A stretch of 64,000 nucleotides of DNA from Duganella lactea (GCF_009857505.1 NZ_WWCP01000017.1:53400-117399); one strand, 5' to 3'. Numbered from the stretch's first letter, positions 8,545-17,390 are shown. Numbers and translations are program-made. The notes: a model not told the origin generated them from the letters alone.

Positions 8545-9393
8545 ATGACTAAAAAAATGCTCTTCTCGGTGCTGAAATGCACCGTTCTCGAATGGTTTGA
8601 ACACCGCGGCAGCAGCATGGGCGCGGCGTTGGCGTTTTATACGCTGTTCTCGCTGGCGCCGGTGCTGATCCTGGTGCTGGCGATCGCCGGCTGGTTCTAC
8701 GGGCCGCAGGCGGCGCAGGGCGAACTGTTCGCGCAACTGCGCGGCCTGGTCGGCGCGCAAGGCGCGGAAGCGATCCAGGCGGTGCTGGCCGGCGCCCGCA
8801 ACAAGGAACAAGGCCTGCTGGCAACGCTGATCGCCAGCGCCCTGCTGCTGTTCGGCGCCACCACCGTGTTCGCCGAGCTCAAGGCCAGTCTGGACGCCAT
8901 CTGGCAAGTGCCGCCGCTGACCCGCGGCACCGCATGGGACACCGTGCGCACCCGCCTGCTGTCGTTCGGCATGGTGCTGGTGCTGGCGTTCCTGTTGATG
9001 GTGTCACTGGTGGTCAGCGCGGCGCTGACGCTGCTGGAGAAGTTATGGGGCAGTTACTGGACCGACGCCGGCATGGTGCTGACGGCGATCAATATGGCGA
9101 TCAGCTTCGCGGTGATCGCGGCGCTGTTCGGCGTCATCTTCAAGATGCTGCCGCGTGTAAAGCTGTCGTGGCATGACGTGAGCATCGGCGCGCTGGGTAC
9201 CGCCGCCCTGTTCACGCTGGGGAAATATGCGATCGGCGCGTATATCGGCAACAGCGGCGTGGCCGGCAGCTTTGGCGCGGCCGGCTCGATGATCGCCTTG
9301 CTGCTGTGGGTGTATTACTCGGCGCAGATCTTCTTCGTCGGCGCCGAGTTCGCAAGGCAGTATGCCTTGCAGCTGGGATCACTCGCCAAGTAG
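8545..9393 (+). CDS. YihY/BrkB-family inner-membrane protein
   Basis: The 282-residue protein has the YihY/BrkB layout: a conserved N-terminal helix (FFEHRGSSMGAALAFYTLFSL-like segment) and six predicted membrane helices. Near the C-terminus is the characteristic YGAAGSM-like motif, here SFGAAGSMIALLLWVYYSAQI. The family is named after a mistaken RNase BN assignment and its true function is unclear. I chose the ATG at 8545, since the upstream TTG lies inside the terminator hairpin. The gene converges on the transporter gene at 9379 with a 15-base overlap. Confidence 0.85.
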   Translation: MTKKMLFSVLKCTVLEWFEHRGSSMGAALAFYTLFSLAPVLILVLAIAGWFYGPQAAQGELFAQLRGLVGAQGAEAIQAVLAGARNKEQGLLATLIASALLLFGATTVFAELKASLDAIWQVPPLTRGTAWDTVRTRLLSFGMVLVLAFLLMVSLVVSAALTLLEKLWGSYWTDAGMVLTAINMAISFAVIAALFGVIFKMLPRVKLSWHDVSIGALGTAALFTLGKYAIGAYIGNSGVAGSFGAAGSMIALLLWVYYSAQIFFVGAEFARQYALQLGSLAK

Positions 9394-10560
9394 CTCGGCC
9401 AGCACTTCCATCCCCTCAACCCGCTCGGCCACCACCTTGACGATGACAATCACGGGTACGCCGAGCAGCAAGCCCCAGACACCCCACAGCCAGCCCCAGA
9501 ACAGCAGGCTGACAAACACCGCCGCCGCGTTCATGCGCGCGAAGCGACCGGTCATCCAGGTGGTCACGATGGTGCCGATCAGCGTGGCGATGGCCAGCGA
9601 GATGCCCATCACCAGCAAGCTCATCTGCAAGGACTCGAATTGCAGGAACGACACCAGGCCGGTGGCGATCATGATCAGCAACGGGCCGAAATACGGCATC
9701 AGGTGCAACAGGCCGGCGACGATGGCCCAGGCGCCGGCGTTCTCCAGGCCGATCCAGCGCAGCGCCACCCACATCAGCAGCGCCAGCGCGGCGTTGGTGA
9801 CCAGCAGCATCAGCATGTATTTCTGGATCGAGGTGTTGATGTCGTCCAGGATGTGCACGGTGATCTTCTTCTTGGTCAACGACGGCCCGGTCAGCTTGAC
9901 CAGCTTACGCTTGAAGGTATCGCCGGACAGCAGCAGGAAAAACACCAGGAACACCACCATCGTGGCCTGACTCAGAAACCCGGCCACCCCCATCGAACCT
10001 GCCCAGATCCAGTCCATCACCGGGAACACCGACGGCGCCGCCGAGGCCGCCGCACGGCGCGCCGCGCGCCGCTCCTGGGCGTTGGCGGTGGTGGCTTGCT
10101 GCAATTCGCTGGCGACGTCCTGGATGCGCTGTATGGCGCTCGGCCCGCCGCTGTGCAAATGCTGCTGCAGCAGACGCGACAGCTTGTGACCGGCGGTCGG
10201 CAGCTCCTCCATGATCGCCTGGAACTGGCCCTGCACCTTGTCGACCACCAGCACCGAGCCCCCCAGGATGGCGGCGGTCACCAGCGTCACGCCGATCACG
10301 CGCGGCAGGCGCAGGCGCTCCAGCCAGCACACGAGCGGACTGAGCATGTAAGTCAGCAGGATCCCGAGCAGCAGCGGCACCAGGAAGTCGCGCGCCCATT
10401 GCAGCGCCCAGACGAAGGTCACGGTGGCGATCACGCCCAGCGCCAGGCCGCGCGCGTTGACATGCAGGGGAAGACGGGAAGGCAGGATGGGGTGGTGAAT
10501 CTCAGCGTCGGCGTGGACCGCCTGTGCTTGAGTCGGTGGAAGATCGACAGGCTGGTTCAT
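9379..10560 (-). CDS. AI-2E transporter family (PerM/TqsA-like) membrane protein
   Basis: The 393-residue protein fits the AI-2E-exporter superfamily: two N-terminal helices (LLGILLTYMLSPLVCWLERL), a soluble insert (about residues 95-200) and five or more C-terminal helices with the conserved PYFGPLLIMIATGLVSF and LLGVPV segments. Members export quorum signals or act as Na+/H+-type permeases, and the substrate cannot be inferred. A second, distant paralogue lies at 28,384-29,460. The N-terminal tail of about 40 residues is Gln/His-rich and cytoplasmic. Confidence 0.87.
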   Translation of the reverse strand: MNQPVDLPPTQAQAVHADAEIHHPILPSRLPLHVNARGLALGVIATVTFVWALQWARDFLVPLLLGILLTYMLSPLVCWLERLRLPRVIGVTLVTAAILGGSVLVVDKVQGQFQAIMEELPTAGHKLSRLLQQHLHSGGPSAIQRIQDVASELQQATTANAQERRAARRAAASAAPSVFPVMDWIWAGSMGVAGFLSQATMVVFLVFFLLLSGDTFKRKLVKLTGPSLTKKKITVHILDDINTSIQKYMLMLLVTNAALALLMWVALRWIGLENAGAWAIVAGLLHLMPYFGPLLIMIATGLVSFLQFESLQMSLLVMGISLAIATLIGTIVTTWMTGRFARMNAAAVFVSLLFWGWLWGVWGLLLGVPVIVIVKVVAERVEGMEVLAELLGE

Positions 10561-10619
10561 GATGACTCACAAAGAGGACGCCGGCGCGCGCCGCCGCGGA
10601 CGCGCGCCAGTCGGGGGGA

Positions 10620-10934
10620 TTACTTGACGTGCAGGTCGTTTTTCACGGCGGTCACGCCTTTGACGCCACGGGCCACCTGGCCGGCTTTGGCGATGTCTTC
10701 AGGCTGGGCCACGAAGCCGCTCAGCTGCACGGTGCCCTTGAAGGTTTCGACATTGATTTCGGTCGATTTCAGGGTCGGCTCGTTGAAGATGCTGGCTTTG
10801 ACTTTGGTGGTGATGACGGAATCGTCGACATACTCGCCGGTGCCTTCTTTGGTCGAGGTCGATGCGCAACCGGTCATGGCGCCCAGCAGCGATACGGTGA
10901 ACAGGGCAGTAGCGATTTTATGTGCGATTTTCAT
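10620..10934 (-). CDS. BON-domain lipoprotein (OsmY-like)
   Basis: The 104-residue protein has a lipoprotein signal (LLGAMTGC) followed by one BON domain: DSVITTKVKASIF, then the beta-alpha-beta pattern with VQLSGFV and GVKGVTAVKNDLHV. BON domains bind phospholipids or hydrophobic ligands and occur in osmotic-stress proteins. A strong AAGGAGA site precedes the ATG. The gene is divergent from the SlyB-like gene at 11,149, and both fit the envelope-stress theme of this block. Confidence 0.88.
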   Translation of the reverse strand: MKIAHKIATALFTVSLLGAMTGCASTSTKEGTGEYVDDSVITTKVKASIFNEPTLKSTEINVETFKGTVQLSGFVAQPEDIAKAGQVARGVKGVTAVKNDLHVK

Positions 10935-11148
10935 GGCGATTTCTCCTTGGTGTTGAAATTGAGTTTGTCAGCCAGCGGGACGTTTGTTTGCCGTCTCTGC
11001 TACCGATGTCGCCATTAAACGCCGCTTCCCGGCGCTTTACTGTTCGATAGCGTACATAAACTGACACGTGGGCGCTTGGTGCGGAATCGCACAGACCCGG
11101 CGTGTGCGGCTGTCTAAGCTGAACCCACACTTTTCCAAGGAGAATCAC

Positions 11149-11589
11149 ATGAAACGCACCACGACCTTTGCCGCCGCCCTGCTGGCCGGCGTTGCCGTCC
11201 TGAGCGGCTGCGCCAACACCCAACAGCCACAACAGATCGGCTACATCAGCAACGACTCCTCGACCTACGGCACCATCGACTCGATCCAGATCATGCAGGC
11301 ACGCGGCGGTTCTGGCGTCGGCGCCGTCACCGGCGGCCTGATCGGCGGCCTGCTGGGTAACCAGGTCGGCGGCGGCAGCGGCCGCACCGCCGCCACCATC
11401 GCCGGCGCCGTCGGCGGCGCGGTGGTCGGCAACAATGTCGAGAACAACAACAACGCCGGCAAGCAGGAATACCAGATCAGCGTGCGCATGGACAACGGCG
11501 ATACCCGCATCATCCAGCAGGACAGCGTGTATGACCTGCGTGTGGGCAACCGTGTGCGCCTGATCGACGGCCGCCTGTACCGCTACTGA
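11149..11589 (+). CDS. SlyB/PcP-like glycine-zipper outer-membrane lipoprotein
   Basis: The ATG at 11,149 has AAGGAGA at the right spacing and opens a lipoprotein signal (VAVLSGC). The 146-residue product has a double glycine zipper (GAVTGGLIGGLLGNQVGGG and GAVGGAVVGN) and then a small beta domain. That domain contains VRMDNGDTRIIQQ and ends near the GNRVRLIDGRLYRY terminus. The family stabilises the outer membrane under Mg2+ limitation or stress. A close paralogue with the same C-terminal domain lies at 18,591. Confidence 0.88.
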   Translation: MKRTTTFAAALLAGVAVLSGCANTQQPQQIGYISNDSSTYGTIDSIQIMQARGGSGVGAVTGGLIGGLLGNQVGGGSGRTAATIAGAVGGAVVGNNVENNNNAGKQEYQISVRMDNGDTRIIQQDSVYDLRVGNRVRLIDGRLYRY

Positions 11590-11632
11590 AAGCTGACCGC
11601 GGCCCCGCCGCCACCACTATAAGGAGAACCTC

Positions 11633-11785
11633 ATGGGCACTATTATTCTGATTATCCTGGTGCTGGCCCTGATCGGCGCCCTGCCGACCTGGCCGCACAG
11701 CCGCAACTGGGGCTACGCCCCCAGCGGCGTCACCGGCCTGATCGTGGTGATACTGTTGATTATGCTGCTGACCGGCAGACTGTAA
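11633..11785 (+). CDS. DUF3309-type small membrane protein
   Basis: This 50-residue protein starts at an ATG behind AAGGAGAACCTC. It consists of a hydrophobic helix, a central LPTWPHSRNWGYAPSG loop and a second hydrophobic helix, the layout of the DUF3309 family found in proteobacterial stress loci. Function is unknown. It lies 43 bases after the SlyB-like gene and 15 bases before the next gene, so it is probably co-transcribed with both. Confidence 0.8.
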   Translation: MGTIILIILVLALIGALPTWPHSRNWGYAPSGVTGLIVVILLIMLLTGRL

Positions 11786-11800
11786 ACTCGGGAGACTATC

Positions 11801-12124
11801 ATGCACCATCGCATCATCACCGGCGTGATGATGGCGTGCGCGGCGCTGGCCGCGCACGCGCAACAAGACACCACGCCACCGCTCAACGCCCAACTGCAGA
11901 AACAGGAAATCGCGCACGGCGATCCGGCGCGCTGGTCGCGGCCGGACCGCACGCCGCAGGAACGGGAACGCACACTGCGCAAGGAAATCGGCGCCGCGCT
12001 GGCCGAAGCCAGGCAAGCATGCAAGCAGGTGCCCGCCACCGAGCGCGGCGCCTGTCTGAAGGACGCGCAGCACACCTACCAGGCCGACATGGCCAAAGTG
12101 CCGCAACTGCTGGCGGGTCAATAA
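11801..12124 (+). CDS. Small secreted protein of unknown function
   Basis: The 107-residue product has a Sec signal (MACAALAAHAQQ, cut expected near residue 20). The mature part is charged and helical, with an ERERTLRKEIGAALAEARQAC segment and two cysteines about 13 residues apart that could form a disulphide. A short helical pattern of this type occurs in several periplasmic stress proteins, but I cannot name a family. It ends a three-gene run that is followed by a terminator. Confidence 0.65.
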   Translation: MHHRIITGVMMACAALAAHAQQDTTPPLNAQLQKQEIAHGDPARWSRPDRTPQERERTLRKEIGAALAEARQACKQVPATERGACLKDAQHTYQADMAKVPQLLAGQ

Positions 12125-12128
12125 AACA

Positions 12129-12153
12129 CAAGGGCCGCTATTAGCGGCCCTTG
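12129..12153. terminator. Bidirectional terminator between convergent genes
   Basis: Eleven-base perfect arms (12,129-12,139 and 12,143-12,153) flank a three-base loop. The hairpin lies between two convergent gene sets, with an A-rich flank on the left that gives T residues on the minus strand. Confidence 0.75.
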
Positions 12154-12155
12154 CT

Positions 12156-12533
12156 TCATTCCGAACGCTGATGCCGCATCAGCCAGGCCACGCCCGCTCC
12201 CGCCACCGCCGTCAGCACCAACACCGGCTTGATCAAGCGCTTGCGCGCGATGAACGACCCCACCGTCAACGCATACGGCAACAACGACCTGAGCGACTTG
12301 AGATTCAAGCCCCCCAACAAGCCGCCACCACCCGGCTGCAGCAGGCCACCCAGGCGCGCCTGCGCCAGCGCCACCGCATGGTCGACCGCCCCATGCATCA
12401 GCGCGTCCGGCTGCAAGGCCTGACCGACCAGCGCCTTCGAATGCACCACCTTGATACGCAGCAGCTCGCCCTCACGGATCAGCCGCTGCTTGTCCGCCGC
12501 CAGCGCGGCATCGTCTTCGTGCTTGTTGCTCAT
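12156..12533 (-). CDS. Hypothetical membrane-associated protein, third gene of a DUF883 operon
   Basis: The 125-residue protein has a charged N-terminal helix, a Gly/Leu-rich linker (GGLLQPGGGGLLGG) and one C-terminal membrane helix (VLVLTAVAGAGVAWLM). Its place behind a holin-like gene and a DUF883 gene mirrors the yqjD-yqjE-yqjK order of enterobacteria, so it may play the YqjK role. The sequence similarity I can see is not enough to name it. The ATG is nine bases after the preceding stop. Confidence 0.6.
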   Translation of the reverse strand: MSNKHEDDAALAADKQRLIREGELLRIKVVHSKALVGQALQPDALMHGAVDHAVALAQARLGGLLQPGGGGLLGGLNLKSLRSLLPYALTVGSFIARKRLIKPVLVLTAVAGAGVAWLMRHQRSE

Positions 12534-12542
12534 GGCCTCTCC

Positions 12543-12926
12543 TTACACCAGCATGTCACGGTCGGACTTCAGTTCCGCCATGGTCGCCGGCAGCGTCAGC
12601 TTGCCGCTACGCAGCATCGCGCGCGCGTACAGGATCAGGCCGATGGTGACCAGCAGGAACACCACGGTGATGATCGGCAGGATCACCCAGCCGATCACCG
12701 CCCACGCCAGATAGACGATGGTGATCGAGGCGTAGATCAGCGCAAAGCCGCCCAGCAGCACAGCCAGCGCGAACACCACCACCAGTTGCAGCAGGTGATT
12801 GCGCACCTGCGCCAACTCCAGCGCGGCCAGTTCCAGCCGGTTCAGCAGCAAGGCCAGCGCGTTGCGGGTCACCAGACCCAGCGACGCGATCAGGCCCGGC
12901 GGACGGGTGCCGTCGTCTTGCGCCAT
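12543..12926 (-). CDS. Phage-holin-family (YqjE-like) membrane protein
   Basis: The start at 12,926 overlaps the stop of the upstream DUF883 gene by one base (TAATG), which gives 127 residues. Two long hydrophobic helices separated by a short turn (LVVVFALAVLLGGFALIY and VIGWVILPIITVVFLLVTIGL) follow an amphipathic N-terminal helix, as in the YqjE/holin superfamily III proteins. They are thought to help tether ribosome-binding DUF883 proteins or shape the membrane. Co-translation with the DUF883 gene is likely. Confidence 0.75.
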   Translation of the reverse strand: MAQDDGTRPPGLIASLGLVTRNALALLLNRLELAALELAQVRNHLLQLVVVFALAVLLGGFALIYASITIVYLAWAVIGWVILPIITVVFLLVTIGLILYARAMLRSGKLTLPATMAELKSDRDMLV

Positions 12927-13228
12927 TACTTGCGGCCGATGATGACGCCGATCAGCAGGCCGATGCCGGCGGCGGCGGCGATCGAGCGCCATGGGTTTTC
13001 TTTGACGTACTCGTCGGCGTGCTGGGCGGCTTCCTTGGTGGCGGCCACGGCGCTGATCTGGGCTTCATGGGCCTTGGCCAGCGCGGTGTCCAGCACGCGC
13101 ATGCCGCGGCCGCGCAGTTCGTCAGCCTTTTCGCCGGTCAGCGCGGTGGCGGCGGTGAACAATGCCTGGGCATCCTTGACCAGAGTTTTCACGTCGTTAT
13201 TCACGGTACTGATGTTTTGTTCCAGCAT
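12926..13228 (-). CDS. DUF883 (ElaB/YqjD) family protein
   Basis: The ATG at 13,228 has an AGGAG site. The 100-residue protein has a long amphipathic helix, then the typical DUF883 end: ADEYVKENPWRS, a Gly/Ala-rich membrane helix (IAAAAGIGLLIGVIIG) and a basic tail. ElaB and YqjD of E. coli bind stationary-phase ribosomes to the inner membrane. It heads a three-gene minus-strand operon. Confidence 0.87.
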   Translation of the reverse strand: MLEQNISTVNNDVKTLVKDAQALFTAATALTGEKADELRGRGMRVLDTALAKAHEAQISAVAATKEAAQHADEYVKENPWRSIAAAAGIGLLIGVIIGRK

Positions 13229-13290
13229 GATGAGGCTCCTGTTTTGGGTTGTTGATGTGAAAACTGTATAGCAAATCGCCTTGCGCCGTG

Positions 13291-13836
13291 TCAACCGTGT
13301 TCGGTCAACATATCACGCATATCGTCCGCGTGCTCCTCTTCGCTCGCCATGATCTTGATCAAGAGATGGCGCGTTGTGGGGTCGGTGTCGTCGATTTGCT
13401 GGATCATCTGGCGGTAGGCCTCGATGGCCACGCGCTCGGCGATCAGGTTGGCGCGCACCATCGATTGTACGTCTTCAGACGCATCATACTCGGCATGGCT
13501 GCGTGCAAGCAATGTTGCAGGATTAAAATCAGGATCGCCGTTCAGCTGGACGATGCGCTCGGCCAGCCAGTCGGCGTGCTGCTGCTCCTCGTTGGCGTGC
13601 GCGAGGAACTCGGCCTTGATGGCGGCGTTCTCGCGCCCGCTGACGGTGTAGTAGTGGCGCTTGTAGCGGTTGATGCACACCAGCTCGGTCGCCAGCGCGT
13701 CGTTGAGCATCTTGATCACTGCCTGGCGGTTGCCCTGATAGCCTGAGGTGACCGCGCCGTCCTCCAGGTTGCGGGCGGCGGCGCGGATGGCCTCGGTATC
13801 GATGCCTGCCGGTTGGGTGGGGGTGGATTCAGCCAT
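13291..13836 (-). CDS. Ferritin-like (bacterioferritin-type) di-iron protein
   Basis: This 181-residue four-helix-bundle protein carries two ferritin-type ligand motifs: E...HANEEQQHADWL in one helix pair and ERVAIEAYRQM...ASEEEHADDM in the other. The ExxH pairs are the iron ligands of bacterioferritin or DPS-like proteins. The longer N-terminal extension and the position in an envelope-stress block suggest a peroxide-detoxifying iron-storage role rather than bulk storage. An AAGGAAGG ribosome site precedes the ATG. Confidence 0.8.
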   Translation of the reverse strand: MAESTPTQPAGIDTEAIRAAARNLEDGAVTSGYQGNRQAVIKMLNDALATELVCINRYKRHYYTVSGRENAAIKAEFLAHANEEQQHADWLAERIVQLNGDPDFNPATLLARSHAEYDASEDVQSMVRANLIAERVAIEAYRQMIQQIDDTDPTTRHLLIKIMASEEEHADDMRDMLTEHG

Positions 13837-13865
13837 GGGGTTTTCCTTCCTTGGTAAAAGTCAAA

Positions 13866-14759
13866 TTAACGGCGGTTGGCGATCGGCGTGCCGTTTTGCG
13901 ACAGCACGATCTCGACGCGGCGGTTCAGCTGGCGGCTGCCGGCGTCGGCATTGCTGGCCACCGGGAACGCTTCGCCATAGCCGCGGGTGGCGATCTTGGC
14001 GCTCGGCACGCCCAGGCCGATCAGCGCGTTGCGCACCGATTCGGCACGGCGCTGCGACAATTCGAGGTTGTGCGACGAGGTGCCGGTGCTGTCGGTAAAC
14101 CCTTCGACCTGCACCACCGCCTGCGGTTCCTGCGCCAGCACGTCGGCCACCTTCTGCGCGGTGCGCAGGCCTTCGGCGCTCAGCTCGGCGCGGTCGACCT
14201 GGAACAGCACATCGCTCAGCGTGATGACAATGCCGCGCTCGGTTTGCTTGGCTTGCAGGTCGGCCAGTTGCTGTTGCAGCGCGGCGTTCTTGGCGGCCTC
14301 GTCGCGCGCCGAGTTGGCGGCGGCGTCCGCTTGTGCGCGGGCAGCGTCGGCCTCGGCCTTGGCGCGGTCGGCGGCGACGCGGGCGCTATTGGCTTCGGCG
14401 GTGCGCGCCTGCAGGCGGATTTCATCACGCTGGCGGGCGGCGCTGGCGACCTCGTTTTCAGCCTGCTTGGCCTTGGCCGCTTCCTGCGCGGTGGCGATCT
14501 TCTGCTTGGCGATGTAGGCCAGCTTGTCGATGTCGTCCAGGCTCTCGCGTTTCGCGGCGGCGGTATTGGCGCTGTCCAGCGCGTCCGACGCGGCCTTGAA
14601 TTCCAGCGGCGCGTTGGCGGCCACCGACGGGTTGCTTTGGGCGGTCATGAAATCGCTGCGCGCCTGGTCCAGCTGACGGGTAGTGGTCGGCGTGGTGCTG
14701 CAGGCGGCGAACAGCATCGAGATGGTCAGGGCGGCAGGCGCCAGAACGAATTTTTTCAT
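13866..14759 (-). CDS. DUF4398/OmpA-domain lipoprotein
   Basis: The 297-residue protein begins with a lipoprotein signal (SMLFAACS). It continues with a DUF4398-like helical region and a long Ala/Glu/Arg coiled coil (about 90-170). It ends in an OmpA peptidoglycan-binding domain with the DSTGTSSHNLELSQRRAESV signature and the family's NRRVEIVL end. It should bridge the outer membrane and peptidoglycan. The neighbouring gene at 14,779 encodes a shorter DUF4398 lipoprotein, and the two are likely co-transcribed. Confidence 0.88.
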   Translation of the reverse strand: MKKFVLAPAALTISMLFAACSTTPTTTRQLDQARSDFMTAQSNPSVAANAPLEFKAASDALDSANTAAAKRESLDDIDKLAYIAKQKIATAQEAAKAKQAENEVASAARQRDEIRLQARTAEANSARVAADRAKAEADAARAQADAAANSARDEAAKNAALQQQLADLQAKQTERGIVITLSDVLFQVDRAELSAEGLRTAQKVADVLAQEPQAVVQVEGFTDSTGTSSHNLELSQRRAESVRNALIGLGVPSAKIATRGYGEAFPVASNADAGSRQLNRRVEIVLSQNGTPIANRR

Positions 14760-14778
14760 GGTCGTGATTCCTTATTAT

Positions 14779-15168
14779 TTATTGTTGGTTGGTGGCGTTG
14801 GCGCGTGCCAGTTCTTCGCGCAGCAGGCGGATGTTTTGTTGCAGTTCATCGGAGGCGGCGGTGGCTTTGGCCGAATTGGCCTTGCTCTGCGCCAGTTGCG
14901 CGTCGGCCGAGGCCTCGGTGGCCAGGTCCTGCGCCGTTTTGTAATCGCGCGCGGCCAGCGCCTGGTTGGCGCGCATCAGTTTTTCACGGGCCGACTGCAT
15001 CTCGGCCGGGGCCAGGTCGGCGGCGCCGGCGCTGGTGGCGGCCGCCACGGCCTGGCGCGACACGGCCACATCGGCGGTGGCCGGGGTTTTCTCGCTGGCG
15101 CAACCGCTCAGACCGACCAGCACGGCCATGCCACACAACAGCTGCCACCGGGTATTCATCGTCATCAT
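14779..15168 (-). CDS. DUF4398 lipoprotein
   Basis: The 129-residue protein has a lipoprotein signal ending in VGLSGC, and then an all-helical domain with AEMQSAREKLMRANQALAARDY and a Lys/Ala coiled coil, the DUF4398 pattern. It is the first gene of a minus-strand pair with the OmpA-domain lipoprotein 19 bases downstream. The related N-terminal domain in the partner suggests they assemble together. It is divergent from the AsmA gene. Confidence 0.8.
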   Translation of the reverse strand: MMTMNTRWQLLCGMAVLVGLSGCASEKTPATADVAVSRQAVAAATSAGAADLAPAEMQSAREKLMRANQALAARDYKTAQDLATEASADAQLAQSKANSAKATAASDELQQNIRLLREELARANATNQQ

Positions 15169-15231
15169 TCTTATTCTCCTTAAAAGTTGATGGTACGGTT
15201 GACGTTATAGGCGCTTGCCGCCTCAGCATCA

Positions 15232-15245
15232 GTACGGTGACGCAC
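15232..15245. promoter_or_regulatory. Shared 14-base motif in a divergent promoter region (copy A)
   Basis: GTACGGTGACGCAC lies between the DUF4398 lipoprotein gene and the AsmA gene. The identical 14-mer recurs at 18,518 between the Crp/Fnr-type regulator and a glycine-zipper gene. Both sites are in divergent promoter regions of the same envelope block, so it may be an operator or promoter element. Confidence 0.4.
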
Positions 15246-15294
15246 AAAAAGCCGGAGTGTGTAAAATGATGCAACTCGCGTTTCAAGGTTGACT

Positions 15295-17283
15295 ATGCCC
15301 CTGCCCCGCCGTACCCGCATCGCCATCGCCGCCGGCGCCGTGGCGCTGGCCATCCCCGTGATCGCCGTTGTCGCCCTCAACAGCGTCGACTGGAATCGCG
15401 CGCGCCCCTGGCTCAACGACAAGATCGGTACGGCCATCGAGCGGCCGTTCGAAATCCGCGGCGCGGTGTCGCTGGCCTGGCGCCAGCACGGCAGCTGGCT
15501 GCCGCTGCCGCACCTGGTGGCGCGCGACGTCCACATCGGCAATCCGCGCGGCATGCGCGCGCCGGCCGAGATGGTCAGCGTGGATCAGTTCGCCTTTGCC
15601 ATCGAGCCGCTGCCGCTGCTGCGCCAACGCATCGAGATTCCGCAGCTGCGCTTCGACAATCCACGGCTGCTGCTGCAACGCGAGGTCGACGGCCGCAACA
15701 ACTGGACCTTCGGCGACGACGACGCGCCGTCGGCATGGACGCTGAACGTGCACAGCGTGGTGTTCACCAAAGGCACGGTGCGCTACATCGACGCCATCAC
15801 CCACGTCGACGCCAGCGCCCAAGTCGACACCATCGACGACCCGCGCTACGGCGTGGCCTGGCGGTTGCGCGGCAAGTGGAACGGCCAGGACGTCAGTGGT
15901 GGCGGCAAGGCCGGCGCCGTGCTGGCGCTACAACAGATCAAGCCCTACCCGCTCGCGGCCAGCCTCGACGTCGGCGGCACCCGCATCAGCTTCGACGGCA
16001 CGCTGACCAAGCCGGCCTCGCTGGCGGCGATCGACATGCAACTCAAGTTGTCCGGCCCCAGCATGGCGCGGCTTTACGGCCTGACCGGCGTGCTGCTGCC
16101 GGAAACGCCGCCCTTCGCCACCGAGGGCCACCTGAACGGCAACCTCGGCGCCAACGCCAGCCGCTGGGTGTACCAGCAATTCACCGGCAAGGTCGGCCAG
16201 AGCGACATCGCCGGCAAGCTGGAATTCAAGACCGGCGCGCCGCGGCCGCTGCTGAGCGGCACGGTGCAGTCCAAGCTACTGCAGGTGTCCGACCTCGGTC
16301 CGCTGATCGGCGCCGACTCCAACGCCAGCAAGGAGGCGCGCGGCGCCGACGAACTTCAACCCGGCAACAAGGTGCTGCCGGTGGAAAAATTCCGCACCGA
16401 GCGCTGGACCGCGATTGATGCCGACGTCAACTTCACGGCGGCGCAGATCACCCGCGAGCAGAATCTGCCGATCCAGAACCTGACCACGCGGATCCACCTC
16501 AAGGACGGCGTGCTGGCGCTGACGCCGCTGAACTTCGACATCGCCGGCGGCCGCTTCACCGCCAACGTCATGCTGGACGGCAGCGGCAAGATCACGCCGG
16601 ACGCTATCCGCGCCGAGCTGAAGGCCGATGCCCGGCAGTTGCAGCTGAAGCAGCTGTTCCCGTCGATCGACGGCATGCAGGCCACGGTGGGCGAAATCAA
16701 TGCCGACGTCTCGCTGTCGGCCAGCGGCAACTCGGTGGCCGACCTGCTGGGCGCGTCCAACGGCGAACTGAAAGGCGTGATCAACCAGGGCAGCGTGAGC
16801 AAGCTGATGCTTGAAACCATGGGACTGAACATCGGCAGCGTGGTGTTGACGCGGATCGCCGGCGACCAGCAGGTCAAGCTCAATTGCATGGTGACCGATT
16901 TTGCCGTCAGCAACGGCGTGATGAAGTCGCGGCTGTTCACGGTGGACACCTCGGAAGCGCGCATCGATATCCACGGCACGGTCAACCTCGGCAACGAGAA
17001 GCTGGACCTGACGCTAAAGCCGGACGCCAAATCGGTGCGCGTGATTTCGCTGCGCGCGCCGATCTATGTGCGCGGCACCTTCAAGACCCCGGACGTCAGC
17101 GTCGACAAGGGCACGCTGGCCTTGCGCGCCGGCGGCGCGCTGGCGCTGGCGGTGGTGGCGCCGGTGGCGGCGATTGTGCCACTGGTCAGCACAGCGCCGG
17201 GTGAAACGCCGGCCTGCCGCACGCTGATCGCGCAACTGGGCGGCAAGGCGGTGGCGCCGCCACCGGGCAATCCACAGCGTTGA
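15295..17283 (+). CDS. AsmA-family protein
   Basis: The ATG at 15,295 follows an AAGGT site, and an in-frame TTG lies at 15,289. The 662-residue protein has one N-terminal membrane helix, a large beta-rich body and a C-terminal AsmA domain (SVSKLMLETMGLNIGSVVLTRI, then CMVTDFAVSNGVMKSR). AsmA-like proteins are bridge-like lipid carriers between the inner and outer membranes. It is divergent from the DUF4398 operon. The last 40 residues are Ala/Pro-rich and include a second hydrophobic stretch. Confidence 0.88.
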   Translation: MPLPRRTRIAIAAGAVALAIPVIAVVALNSVDWNRARPWLNDKIGTAIERPFEIRGAVSLAWRQHGSWLPLPHLVARDVHIGNPRGMRAPAEMVSVDQFAFAIEPLPLLRQRIEIPQLRFDNPRLLLQREVDGRNNWTFGDDDAPSAWTLNVHSVVFTKGTVRYIDAITHVDASAQVDTIDDPRYGVAWRLRGKWNGQDVSGGGKAGAVLALQQIKPYPLAASLDVGGTRISFDGTLTKPASLAAIDMQLKLSGPSMARLYGLTGVLLPETPPFATEGHLNGNLGANASRWVYQQFTGKVGQSDIAGKLEFKTGAPRPLLSGTVQSKLLQVSDLGPLIGADSNASKEARGADELQPGNKVLPVEKFRTERWTAIDADVNFTAAQITREQNLPIQNLTTRIHLKDGVLALTPLNFDIAGGRFTANVMLDGSGKITPDAIRAELKADARQLQLKQLFPSIDGMQATVGEINADVSLSASGNSVADLLGASNGELKGVINQGSVSKLMLETMGLNIGSVVLTRIAGDQQVKLNCMVTDFAVSNGVMKSRLFTVDTSEARIDIHGTVNLGNEKLDLTLKPDAKSVRVISLRAPIYVRGTFKTPDVSVDKGTLALRAGGALALAVVAPVAAIVPLVSTAPGETPACRTLIAQLGGKAVAPPPGNPQR

Positions 17284-17390
17284 TGTTTCCCGTATGTGTG
17301 ATGGCGAACAGAACTGGTTGCCGCTTTGACTTATTCTGACCTCATCGCCCGGGTGCAATACCGCGCCTGGCCTGCCAGAGGAGAAAAATC

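Noticed and set aside
7474..8907. A 477-residue minus-strand frame across the OmpA-family gene
   Set aside because: Antisense shadow with Trp/Arg repeats created by the Pro-rich linker, and it crosses a terminator.
12171..13271. A 366-residue plus-strand frame over the DUF883 operon
   Set aside because: His/Gln/Arg-rich shadow of three minus-strand genes that have ribosome sites and overlapping stop-start codons.
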